From NCBI GenBank assembly GCA_943369665.1, contig CALRNX020000001.1, forward strand, positions 867,486-931,485: a stretch of 64,000 nucleotides of DNA. Reading direction: 5' to 3'. The stretch is from UKL13-3 sp943369665 (GTDB taxonomy: Bacteria > Bacteroidota > Bacteroidia > UKL13-3). Below the pieces are notes generated by a model. The model saw only the letters and a list, made by a program, of their open reading frames with translations. It ran no database searches and was not told where the DNA came from. A program made the translations under genes and the position numbers. Shown here piece by piece: positions 35,445 to 43,733 of the stretch. Each line of letters starts with the position of its first letter. Within the stretch, counting starts at the first letter, position 1.

Positions 35445-36817
35445 GATACCTTTTTGCCATATACAATATCTTACCGCATTGGTTAAAAGAATATGCTGCA
35501 GGATTTTATGCAAAAAAACTACAGTCGTTCCGCAAGGATGATTCTTCCGCCACCAGAATCAAGCAGGCCTCGGAAAGAGAGCAATGGTCATTTGAAGAAT
35601 GGAAGAAGTATCAACAAACAGAATTGGAAAAAGTATTGCACCGTGCCGCTCATCATGTTCCTTATTACAAACAATACTGGCAAAAAAGAGGATATGAAAA
35701 CGAAGAATGGAAAGTACTTGAGAACTGGCCCATTCTAACCAAACAAACATTGCGAAAATACAATGACCAGTTTTTAGCAGAAGATTGCAACCCTAAGAAA
35801 ATGTACACCGAATATACAAGCGGAACATCGGGAACCCCGCTTACAGTGCATTGGTCGAAGGAGACAACTTTAGAGTATTATGCAATATTCGAACGTAGGA
35901 TTAAAAACTGGCACGGTGTAAACTGGGATATGAATTATGTGATGCTTGGAGGGCGAATGATCGTTCCAACATCAAAACAAAAACCTCCGTTTTGGATACA
36001 CAATCGTTACATGCATCAGCTTTACCTGTCGTCATATCATTTGTCTCCGGATCATGTACAGGATTATGCAAAAGCTATTCATGCGTTTAAACCCGAATAC
36101 ATATTTGGCTATGCTTCTTCCATGTATTCACTTGCACTGTTGGCAGAAACTCAACACATCAAACTACCGCAGATCAAGTGCGCCATAAGCAATGCCGAAC
36201 CCTTACTGGATCATCAAAAACAACTTATTGAAAAAGTGTTTACCACCAAAATGGTGAATACATATGGAATGAGTGAACTGGTGGCTGGTGCCTGCTCCAA
36301 TGAGCATGATGAATTGGTATTGTGGCCCGAAGTTGGGTACACAGAAGTACTGCACCCTGACCAGGATACAGCTGTTGAAGAAGGAACAACCGGACGTTTC
36401 ATTTTTACATCACTGCTCAATAAAGATATGCCACTCATCAGGTATGAAGTTGGCGACAGCGGCAGTATTGAAAGATGCCAAACCGGAATAAATTTTTATA
36501 AAATAAAAGAACTTACCGGGCGAACCGATGATCTGATCATTACAAAAGATGGAACTCGGATCGGTCGATTGGATCCTGTTTTTAAGAACAATTTTAATAT
36601 TAAAGAAGCCCAGATCGTTCAGCACACGTTCGACCATTTTACCCTAAATATTGTTCCCGACAAGTTATACAATGATCAAAATGGAGCCGCGATGATCGAA
36701 AGTTTAAAAGAACGTATCGGTCAGTGCACCGTTAACATCCAACTTTTGGAACATATTCCAAGAACCAGTTCCGGAAAATTCAAAGCCGTTATTTCCCACG
36801 TTAATCGCAATACATGA
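35441..36817 (+). CDS. CapK/PaaK-like adenylate-forming enzyme
   Basis: The 458-residue protein belongs to the ANL superfamily (phenylacetate-CoA ligase branch, CapK). YTSGTSGTPLTVHWSKE near 130-146 is the phosphate loop, NAEPLLDHQ and NTYGMSELVAGACS near 250-285 are the A4/A5 motifs, and ELTGRTDDLIITKDG near 355-370 is the hinge motif. I use the ATG at 35441, which overlaps the asnB stop (ATGA). CapK-type enzymes occur in capsule loci, where they are presumed to activate an organic acid for attachment to the polymer. The pairing with asnB suggests an acyl or amide decoration step. Confidence 0.9.
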   Translation: MRYLFAIYNILPHWLKEYAAGFYAKKLQSFRKDDSSATRIKQASEREQWSFEEWKKYQQTELEKVLHRAAHHVPYYKQYWQKRGYENEEWKVLENWPILTKQTLRKYNDQFLAEDCNPKKMYTEYTSGTSGTPLTVHWSKETTLEYYAIFERRIKNWHGVNWDMNYVMLGGRMIVPTSKQKPPFWIHNRYMHQLYLSSYHLSPDHVQDYAKAIHAFKPEYIFGYASSMYSLALLAETQHIKLPQIKCAISNAEPLLDHQKQLIEKVFTTKMVNTYGMSELVAGACSNEHDELVLWPEVGYTEVLHPDQDTAVEEGTTGRFIFTSLLNKDMPLIRYEVGDSGSIERCQTGINFYKIKELTGRTDDLIITKDGTRIGRLDPVFKNNFNIKEAQIVQHTFDHFTLNIVPDKLYNDQNGAAMIESLKERIGQCTVNIQLLEHIPRTSSGKFKAVISHVNRNT

Positions 36818-37890
36818 AACTCCTTACCATCATAGGCGCAAGGCCACAATTCGTTAAAGCAGCAGCCTTGTCACGAGAAATTAAAAAGCATCCCCAACTG
36901 AAGGAAATAATTGTTCATACAGGACAACATTTTGATGCCAACATGAGTGATATCTTTTTTGAGGAAATGGAAATTCCCAAGCCGGATTATCATTTAAACA
37001 TCAATGGCCTTTCTCATGGAGCCATGACAGGACAAATGTTGGAAAAGATCGAAGCCGTATTGCTTACCGAAAAACCAGATGTGGTTTTAGTGTATGGTGA
37101 TACCAATTCAACCATTGCAGGAGCTTTAGCGGCTAAAAAATTGCATATCAAAGTGGCTCATGTTGAAGCAGGTTTACGCAGTTTTAACATGCAAATGCCC
37201 GAAGAAATAAATCGTATCCTAACCGATAGGATAAGCGACTGGCTTTTTTGTCCAACCGACACCGCCATTCAGAATTTGGCAAAAGAAGGGTACGAAAATA
37301 TAGATGCAAAAATTATCAAAGCCGGTGACGTGATGGAAGATGCTGCCATTTATTATGCGCAAAAAGCTTCTGAAAGATCAACCATCATTTCCCAACTCAA
37401 TTTAACCGACAAACAGTTTGTATTGGCAACGATCCACCGGGCTGAAAACACCGATAACCTTGGCAATCTCAAAAATATTATTGCCGGGTTGAATGAACTT
37501 AACAAATCAACTTCTGTTATTGTTCCGCTTCATCCCCGCACAAAAAAGATCATCGAACAACACGCGATTGTTGCAGATTTTACGATCATCGAACCTGTAG
37601 GTTATTTTGATATGATCACACTTTTGCAAAATTGTTCACTTGTTATTACAGATAGTGGCGGATTGCAAAAAGAGGCCTTCTTTTTCCAAAAGTTTTGCAT
37701 CACTACCCGCGAACAAACGGAATGGGTAGAGCTGATTGAAAACGGGTATAACTTTATAGCCGGAACAGAAACCCATCAAATTGTTTCACTCGCAAAAAAT
37801 ATGCTCAACAAACCATTTCCTCCCGTTAAAAATTTATACGGTAATGGAAAAGCATGTGAGCATATTTGCAAGACCTTTTTAGCTCAATGA
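36814..37890 (+). CDS. wecB: UDP-N-acetylglucosamine 2-epimerase (non-hydrolysing)
   Basis: The 358-residue enzyme opens MKLLTIIGARPQFVKAAAL and contains VHTGQHFDANMSDIFF near 35-50, VYGDTNSTIAGALAA near 92 and HVEAGLRSFNMQMPEEINR near 112-130. VPLHPRTKK near 238 and ITDSGGLQKEAFFF near 280-293 follow. These are the full set of WecB catalytic and UDP-binding motifs. It interconverts UDP-GlcNAc and UDP-ManNAc, or an equivalent 2-acetamido derivative such as in UDP-ManNAc3NAcA synthesis. Gene overlaps on both sides are ATGA. Confidence 0.95.
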   Translation: MKLLTIIGARPQFVKAAALSREIKKHPQLKEIIVHTGQHFDANMSDIFFEEMEIPKPDYHLNINGLSHGAMTGQMLEKIEAVLLTEKPDVVLVYGDTNSTIAGALAAKKLHIKVAHVEAGLRSFNMQMPEEINRILTDRISDWLFCPTDTAIQNLAKEGYENIDAKIIKAGDVMEDAAIYYAQKASERSTIISQLNLTDKQFVLATIHRAENTDNLGNLKNIIAGLNELNKSTSVIVPLHPRTKKIIEQHAIVADFTIIEPVGYFDMITLLQNCSLVITDSGGLQKEAFFFQKFCITTREQTEWVELIENGYNFIAGTETHQIVSLAKNMLNKPFPPVKNLYGNGKACEHICKTFLAQ

Positions 37891-39107
37891 ACATTTTACT
37901 GTTAACACAATATTTTCCTCCCGAAACAGGCGCACCGCAAAACCGTTTGCACTCTCTTGCTACTTACCTCAACAATTTTGGTGCAGAAGTAACGGTATTG
38001 ACCGCAATGCCAAGCTATCCGCAATCAGTCATTTATGATGGGTACAAAAACAAATGGTATGCAAAAGAAAAAGATGGTAACCTCACGGTATACCGCAGTT
38101 GGATCTATGTAAGCAAAAGCAAAGCTGTTATTGCTCGTTTGCTTAACTATTTCTCATTTGTATTCACTGCATTGTTTGTCGGATTGTTTTGCATCAAAAG
38201 ACATGACGTGATCATTTGTGAATCGCCACCCCTCTTTTTAGGAATAACTGCACTCATTTTGAAATGGATTAAAAGCAGCAAACTTATTTTCAATGTGAGT
38301 GATCTTTGGCCGGAGAGTGCCGAAAAATTAAATATTGTTACCAATAAGAGCCTTCTCGGAGCATCCTATAAGCTCGAACAATTTTTGTACAAAAATGCCA
38401 ATTTGGTAAGCGGACAAACACAAGGAATTATTGACAATATCCAACACCGTTTCCCCGAAACACCGCTTCACTTATTACGAAACGGAATAGATATTCAACA
38501 ATTCAGTCAGGTAGGAAACCGAAGTGCTTTCAGGGAAACACACAAAATTAAAGAGGATGCTTTTGTAATTGCTTATGCAGGCATTATTGGTCATGCACAA
38601 GGTTTGGAAATCGTTATTGAAGCAGCCGCAAAACTCCAACAACACGAGGATATCATCTTCCTGTTGGTTGGCAATGGGCCTGTTAAAGATGATCTTATTG
38701 AACTAACAAACAAACTACAACTCACAAATGTGTACTTTGTGAACAGCGTGCCACGCTCACAAATGCCCGATGTTATTGCGGCCTGCGATTGTTATGTAAC
38801 CCCACTTCGAAAAAATGATTTATTCCTTGGAGCCATTCCGTCAAAAATTTTTGAACCTTTATATTATGGCAAGCCCGTTATAATGGGTGTAAATGGAGAA
38901 GCGAAACAATTGTTTGTGACTGAAGGAAAATGCGCTTTGCATTTTGAACCGGAAAATACAATGGAGCTCGTAAACCAAATTGAACGGCTCTACAATGATC
39001 AAAACTTATACAATCAACTTGGCGAAAATGGGAAACTTTATGTTTCAACCCTCTTCGACAGAAAAAAATTAGCCGCTGTGTTTTGGGAGAAAATTCAAAC
39101 AATATGA
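37887..39107 (+). CDS. GT4-family glycosyltransferase (WbuB-like)
   Basis: This 406-residue GT-B protein starts MNILLLTQYFPPETGAPQNRLHSLA, the typical opening of WbuB-type transferases that act on N-acetyl-fucosamine and related sugars. NVSDLWPESAEKLNIV lies near 138, and PLRKNDLFLGAIPSKIFEPLYYGKPVIMG near 310-338 is the donor motif. I use the ATG at 37887 (ATGA overlap with wecB); an ATG at 37866 lies inside wecB and would add seven residues. It may transfer the first or second amino sugar of the repeat, given its place beside wecB and before the PglC-like gene. Confidence 0.91.
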   Translation: MNILLLTQYFPPETGAPQNRLHSLATYLNNFGAEVTVLTAMPSYPQSVIYDGYKNKWYAKEKDGNLTVYRSWIYVSKSKAVIARLLNYFSFVFTALFVGLFCIKRHDVIICESPPLFLGITALILKWIKSSKLIFNVSDLWPESAEKLNIVTNKSLLGASYKLEQFLYKNANLVSGQTQGIIDNIQHRFPETPLHLLRNGIDIQQFSQVGNRSAFRETHKIKEDAFVIAYAGIIGHAQGLEIVIEAAAKLQQHEDIIFLLVGNGPVKDDLIELTNKLQLTNVYFVNSVPRSQMPDVIAACDCYVTPLRKNDLFLGAIPSKIFEPLYYGKPVIMGVNGEAKQLFVTEGKCALHFEPENTMELVNQIERLYNDQNLYNQLGENGKLYVSTLFDRKKLAAVFWEKIQTI

Positions 39108-39754
39108 ACATCAAATACGCAACAGAAAAAGACCTCATCAAAATTGCCGCCTGTCATATTGCAGCATTCCCAACTTCTGTTACTTCCTTGTTTGGTATAA
39201 CATTCGTTTCGCAAATGCTTAAATGGTATTTAAGTGCTCCCAATAAATTTTTATTTTGGATCGAAGAAAACAATAGCTGCATCGGTTATTGCGGTGGACT
39301 GATTTTGGACGGAAGCGATGCATATGGTTCGGCAACAGGAATGACGCAATTTGGATTTGGTGCTGCTGCAAAAATGATGATCCGTAAACCAGGGTTGTTT
39401 TTTCATCCGGAAATCAGGGCCCGCTACCCTTTTATCTGGAACAATATAAAACGCAGGGTGAAAACCATTTTGGGTATGCGGCCAAAAACAAAAATCACTA
39501 TACCCGAAACAAAAGTTGATGGTGAACTTACCGCAGGTTTAGTTGTGATTGGTGTTGATCCTAAATTACATAAAAAAGGAATCGGTTCCGTTTTACAACA
39601 AGAGTTTGAACGTAAGGCTGCGCTTATGGGCGCAACAAAAATGGAGCTATCGGTAAGGGTTGAAAATGCCCAGGCCATTGCATCATATGAGCGCAACGGT
39701 TGGAAGATCGTTGAAGATCAAAAAATATCCTACTTAATGACCAAGGCCATTTAG
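39104..39754 (+). CDS. GNAT-family N-acetyltransferase
   Basis: The 216-residue protein begins MNIKYATEKDLIKIAACHIAAFPTSVTSLFG. The C-terminal GNAT core is LVVIGVDPKLHKKGIGSVLQQEFERKA near 152-178, with KGIGS as the acetyl-CoA loop, followed by ELSVRVENAQAIASYERNGWKIVE. The ATG at 39104 overlaps the previous stop (ATGA). Relatives sit in Bacteroidota polysaccharide loci beside PglC-like transferases. It could acetylate the 4-amino (PglD-like role) or 3-amino sugar made nearby, but this is not shown by sequence. Confidence 0.88.
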   Translation: MNIKYATEKDLIKIAACHIAAFPTSVTSLFGITFVSQMLKWYLSAPNKFLFWIEENNSCIGYCGGLILDGSDAYGSATGMTQFGFGAAAKMMIRKPGLFFHPEIRARYPFIWNNIKRRVKTILGMRPKTKITIPETKVDGELTAGLVVIGVDPKLHKKGIGSVLQQEFERKAALMGATKMELSVRVENAQAIASYERNGWKIVEDQKISYLMTKAI

Positions 39755-39781
39755 ACTGATCACGATTGGATGCACGGAATC

Positions 39782-39813
39782 TTTGGGCAATATCACATAA
39801 GTCAATATCTTCG
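39782..39813 (+). promoter_or_regulatory. internal Bacteroidota-type promoter in the polysaccharide locus
   Basis: TTTG at 39782-39785 and TATCTTCG at 39806-39813 are 20 nt apart, fitting the -33 TTTG / -7 TAnnTTTG rule with a single mismatch. They lie in the 69-nt gap before the Gfo/Idh gene and would place the transcription start only a few bases before its ATG at 39824. It probably gives the last five genes of the locus an independent transcript. Confidence 0.65.
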
Positions 39814-39823
39814 CTAACTACAG

Positions 39824-40852
39824 ATGAACACAAACATAAAATTTGCGGTACTGGGCACCGGCCATATTGGAAAACGACATGCCGAAATGATTTCGCGCAA
39901 TGCAGAGTGTGAGCTTGTGGCATTGATCGACACCAATGAAACAACGCTCAACAATGCACTTCAATCGTATCCTGCTCAAGGTTTCAATTCTTTGGATTCT
40001 TTTATTCATTCGGGAACCAAGGCTGATGTCATTTGCATTGCAACGCCAAACGGATTACATGCTCAACAAGCACTTACTGCCATTGAAAACGGACTGCATG
40101 TTGTGATTGAAAAACCCATGGGGCTAAGTAAAAAAGCCACCGAAGATGTTATATTCAAAGCCCTGCACCATAGCAAACACGTTTTTTGTGTGATGCAAAA
40201 CAGGTATTCACCACCCAGCGAATGGCTTAAAAAAATGGTTTCTGAAAATACCTTGGGGGAAATATACATGGTACAGGTAAACTGTTATTGGAACCGCGAT
40301 GAGCGATATTATAAAAAAGACACCTGGCACGGAGGAGCTGCATTGGATGGGGGAACCTTGTTCACCCAGTTTAGCCATTTTATTGATCTTATGTATTGGT
40401 TGTTTGGCGATATTGAAAATATCCAGGCCAAGTTTTCAGATAATAACCACCAATCTCTAACGGATTTTGAAGACTCAGGATTTGTAAATTTTAACTTTAT
40501 AAGAGGCGGAATGGGAAGCCTCAATTATTCAACTTCATGCTGGGATACCAATTTGGAAAGCAGCATGACCATTATTGCCGAAAACGGTAGTGTAAAAGTT
40601 GGCGGCCAATATATGGACAAGGTAGAATACTGCCATGTTAAAAATTATACCATGCCCGAACTTAAGGTGACAAATCCGCCAAATGATTACGGGCCTTATA
40701 AAGGCAGTGCCGCCAACCACCATTACGTTATCGAAAATGTAGTGGATGTATTAAAAGACCGTTCAACCATTACAACCAATGCCATGGAAGGTTTAAAAGT
40801 AGTTGATATCATTGAACGTATATACGATCATAAAAAAACTCCAAAAGGTTGA
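39824..40852 (+). CDS. Gfo/Idh/MocA-family NAD(P)-dependent sugar oxidoreductase (WlbA/WbpB-like)
   Basis: The 342-residue enzyme has an N-terminal nucleotide-binding fold (KFAVLGTGHIGKRHAEMI near 5-22), the family EKP motif in HVVIEKPMGLS near 89-99, and WHGGAALDGGTLFTQFSHFIDLMYW near 167-192, where the catalytic His lies. WlbA/WbpB oxidise the 3-hydroxyl of UDP-GlcNAcA before 3-amination. The nearby wecB, GNAT and aminotransferase genes would fit a UDP-2,3-diacetamido-uronic acid path, but no UDP-GlcNAc 6-dehydrogenase is in the window. Confidence 0.9.
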   Translation: MNTNIKFAVLGTGHIGKRHAEMISRNAECELVALIDTNETTLNNALQSYPAQGFNSLDSFIHSGTKADVICIATPNGLHAQQALTAIENGLHVVIEKPMGLSKKATEDVIFKALHHSKHVFCVMQNRYSPPSEWLKKMVSENTLGEIYMVQVNCYWNRDERYYKKDTWHGGAALDGGTLFTQFSHFIDLMYWLFGDIENIQAKFSDNNHQSLTDFEDSGFVNFNFIRGGMGSLNYSTSCWDTNLESSMTIIAENGSVKVGGQYMDKVEYCHVKNYTMPELKVTNPPNDYGPYKGSAANHHYVIENVVDVLKDRSTITTNAMEGLKVVDIIERIYDHKKTPKG

Positions 40853-41832
40853 GCACCCAATTGAATACACAAGGATCTAAAACTTTGCCGGAGACCATCC
40901 GTCAAAGTTTTTTTTTGAAAGACGACTTTGTGATTCCACAAGAACTGATCGATGCTTATGTAAAAAGTGAACACACCCATCACTTTGAATCCCTGATTCC
41001 CCATACCCAACATCACCACACAGATACTTTTACCGTTTACGCAACACATGATATCGATTGGCTTAACCCCCATCATCCCTATTCCGTTGCAAATTATTTT
41101 CGTGCTGTTTTTACCGATCACCGTTGGCTCACCCTAAAGCAATTATGGCATAAGGATTCATTGCTGAAAAACATTGAAAAGTTACTTGAACTGGAAAACG
41201 AACTGGGCATACATGCAACGTATTGCATCGGAGCAACAAAAGGGTTCCAACTCGGCCGTTATGCCATCCGGTATGCAACCAACAGTGGTTTGTATACAGA
41301 ACTGCTTTCCCTCATTTCTTCCAACAATCAATCAATAGGTTTGCACGCTTCATATAATGCAGGCAAAAACAATTTGATCGGTAACGAACATGAGGCTTTG
41401 CAGAAACTTACTTCACAAAAAATAAATGCTCACAGAAGTCATTACTTAAATGGTGATGCCACAGCTCTGTATGCTCAACTTGAAAAAGCAGGCATACAAT
41501 ATGAACTGGGAAAAGGAGAAGCACGAACCATTGGTTTGGCCAATCACTTTCCCGGAAAATACAAACCCATTAACACTACCACAAACAACGTAATAGATAT
41601 AACCATTGTACCATTGATCCTGATGGATAATGTATTTTTTGTAAAACCATACCACGAGGTTATGGCTGAGTTTAAGCACACACTCAACAGGGTTAAACAA
41701 TACAATGGTTCGGTATGCATTTTATTTCATCCGGAAAATATGCTTATCAAACCCCAGTTATACAATTACTTTGAAGAAATCATTCATATTTGTAAACAAC
41801 AAGGAGCAATCCTAAACTCTTCATTCACATAA
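40849..41832 (+). CDS. polysaccharide-deacetylase-like protein
   Basis: The 327-residue product contains YATHDIDWLNPHHPYS near 63-78 (candidate metal/catalytic Asp and His), then IHATYCIGATKG near 120 and SIGLHASYNAGKN near 162-174 with another conserved His. This resembles the cytoplasmic NodB-homology family often seen in Bacteroidota glycan loci. It starts with TTG at 40849, overlapping the preceding TGA (TTGA), and no ATG is available. It lacks a signal peptide. Deacetylation of a sugar intermediate is the likely reaction. Confidence 0.8.
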   Translation: MSTQLNTQGSKTLPETIRQSFFLKDDFVIPQELIDAYVKSEHTHHFESLIPHTQHHHTDTFTVYATHDIDWLNPHHPYSVANYFRAVFTDHRWLTLKQLWHKDSLLKNIEKLLELENELGIHATYCIGATKGFQLGRYAIRYATNSGLYTELLSLISSNNQSIGLHASYNAGKNNLIGNEHEALQKLTSQKINAHRSHYLNGDATALYAQLEKAGIQYELGKGEARTIGLANHFPGKYKPINTTTNNVIDITIVPLILMDNVFFVKPYHEVMAEFKHTLNRVKQYNGSVCILFHPENMLIKPQLYNYFEEIIHICKQQGAILNSSFT

Positions 41833-41833
41833 C

Positions 41834-43048
41834 ATGATTCCTTTTTCGCCCCCACATATTGATCAACAAATCATTGATGCCGTAACCGACACGCTAAAAT
41901 CGGGATGGATCACAACCGGACCAAAAACAAAACGATTCGAAAAAGAGTTGACCGCCTATGCGGGAAACAAAACTACCTTATGTTTAAACTCGGCAACGGC
42001 AGGACTTGAAATTATACTGCGTTGGTTTGGTGTAAAAGAAGGCGATGAAGTGATCGTACCTGCATACACTTATAGTGCAACGGCAAACGTTATTATGCAT
42101 TGTGGCGCAACTCCTGTTTTTGTTGACGTTACAAACGACTTTAATATCGATCCGCAAAAAGTAAAAGAAGCGATCACGGCCAAAACAAAAGTAATAATGC
42201 CCGTAGATTTTGCAGGTTATCCCTGCGATTATGATGTGTTAAATGCCCTTGTAAGCAGCCCCGATATAAGATCATTATTCGTTGCTGCAACACATGAGCA
42301 ACAGCAATTAAATCGTATTTTGATTTTAAGTGATTCGGCCCACTCGATCGGTGCAACTTATAAAGGAAAAAAAGCAGGGGCATTAACGGATGTTTCCGTG
42401 TTCTCTTTTCATGCTGTAAAAAATTTAACAACAGCCGAAGGGGGTGCCATTGCGTTAAACTTACCTGCCCCATTTGACAATGAAGAAATTTACAAAACCC
42501 TTTGCATAAAAACCCTGCATGGACAAAACAAAGATGCATTGGCCAAAACACAACCCGGCAATTGGCGATACGATATTGTGGAGCCAGGCTATAAAATGAA
42601 CATGACAGATATTATGGCTGCCATGGGTTTGGTAGAACTGGAAAGATACGATTCGCTCATCCTACCCAAACGCAAAACGATTTTTGACCAGTATGCTGCT
42701 GCACTTAAGCCATATGAATGGGCAATTGTTCCCGAATATGAAACAACAACACAAACATCATCATACCATTTGTTTCCGCTGCGCATAAAAGGAGCAACCG
42801 AAGCTCAACGAGATGAAATGATTGCAGCCATATTCGAAAAACAGGTTTCGGTCAATGTGCATTTTATGCCCGTGCCCATGATGAGCTTTTATAAGCAACA
42901 AGGTTATGATATAGCCCAATACCCAAATACATATGCACTTTATGCGAATGAAATATCCTTGCCGGTATATATGAGTTTAACAGATGAGCAGGTACAAACA
43001 GTGATCCGGGCAGTTGTACAATCAGTAGACCACGTGTTGAAAAGCTAA
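41834..43048 (+). CDS. DegT/DnrJ/EryC1/StrS sugar aminotransferase (PglE/WbpE-like) with insert
   Basis: The 404-residue PLP enzyme begins MIPFSPPHIDQQIIDAV. The PLP lysine is K196 in FHAVKNLTTAEGGAI, and LILSDSAHSIGATYKGK near 155-172 supplies the ring-stacking and Asp residues. It is about 40 residues longer than fdtB: one extra segment (about 138-155, VSSPDIRSLFVAATHEQQ) precedes the PLP Asp, and another follows the lysine (PAPFDNEEIYKTLCIKTLHGQNK). It is followed by the PglC-like and CapD/PglF-like genes, so 4-amination of a UDP-4-keto-6-deoxy-GlcNAc, as by PglE, is the best guess. Confidence 0.9.
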   Translation: MIPFSPPHIDQQIIDAVTDTLKSGWITTGPKTKRFEKELTAYAGNKTTLCLNSATAGLEIILRWFGVKEGDEVIVPAYTYSATANVIMHCGATPVFVDVTNDFNIDPQKVKEAITAKTKVIMPVDFAGYPCDYDVLNALVSSPDIRSLFVAATHEQQQLNRILILSDSAHSIGATYKGKKAGALTDVSVFSFHAVKNLTTAEGGAIALNLPAPFDNEEIYKTLCIKTLHGQNKDALAKTQPGNWRYDIVEPGYKMNMTDIMAAMGLVELERYDSLILPKRKTIFDQYAAALKPYEWAIVPEYETTTQTSSYHLFPLRIKGATEAQRDEMIAAIFEKQVSVNVHFMPVPMMSFYKQQGYDIAQYPNTYALYANEISLPVYMSLTDEQVQTVIRAVVQSVDHVLKS

Positions 43049-43084
43049 ATTGTGCGGAGCCGTTTGATGCCTTAAATTGCATCC

Positions 43085-43687
43085 ATGCTCAACACCGCTA
43101 TCAAAAGAATTTTCGATTTTTCCCTGAGTTTAGGAGGCATCCTTGTGTTGTCTCCTTTTTTTTTGGTGATAGCCCTGATCATTAAACTGGAGTCGACAGG
43201 AGGCATCTTATTTAAACAACTTAGAGTTGGTAAAAACAATCAAGACTTTATGCTTTTTAAATTCAGGAGTATGTACACCGATGCCGAAAGCAAGGGGCAA
43301 CTCACAGTAGGTATGCGCGATCCCAGAATTACAAGGGTTGGTTTTTTCATGCGTAAATACAAACTGGACGAACTTCCTCAATTGTTTAATGTACTTAAAG
43401 GACAGATGAGTTTTGTGGGACCGCGTCCCGAAGTCCGCAAATATGTAAACCTGTATACAGATGAACAATTACATGTGTTATCCGTAAAACCGGGGATTAC
43501 CGATTATGCTTCCATCCAGTATTTTAACGAAAATGAGCTCCTTGGTCAATCCGATAATCCGGAACAAACGTATATAAAGGAAATTATGCCTGCGAAACTC
43601 TCGATCAATTTATCGTATATTCAATCGAACAATATTTGGACAGATCTAACCATTCTGTTCAAAACCGGGATACGTTTTTTTAAGTAA
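43085..43687 (+). CDS. initiating monotopic phosphoglycosyltransferase (PglC/WcaJ-C-terminal type)
   Basis: This 200-residue enzyme has one N-terminal re-entrant hydrophobic segment (about 10-33, FSLSLGGILVLSPFFLVIALIIKL). It then has the catalytic Asp-Glu dyad D95-E96 in KLDELPQL, and FVGPRPEVRKYV near 110. It is the minimal PglC size, lacking the N-terminal CapD-like membrane domain of WcaJ. It transfers a phospho-sugar from a UDP donor to undecaprenyl phosphate to begin each repeat unit. The preceding aminotransferase and following dehydratase point to a UDP-amino-dideoxy sugar donor such as diNAcBac-like. Confidence 0.94.
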   Translation: MLNTAIKRIFDFSLSLGGILVLSPFFLVIALIIKLESTGGILFKQLRVGKNNQDFMLFKFRSMYTDAESKGQLTVGMRDPRITRVGFFMRKYKLDELPQLFNVLKGQMSFVGPRPEVRKYVNLYTDEQLHVLSVKPGITDYASIQYFNENELLGQSDNPEQTYIKEIMPAKLSINLSYIQSNNIWTDLTILFKTGIRFFK

Positions 43688-43733
43688 AATCGGTTTAATT
43701 TTGATTAAAATGGTACATTCGTAAATAGAAGCT

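Noticed and set aside
43700..43721. TTTG and TACATTCG before the CapD/PglF gene as a promoter
   Set aside because: The two boxes are only 10 nt apart, far from the 19-21 nt needed, so they cannot form one promoter.
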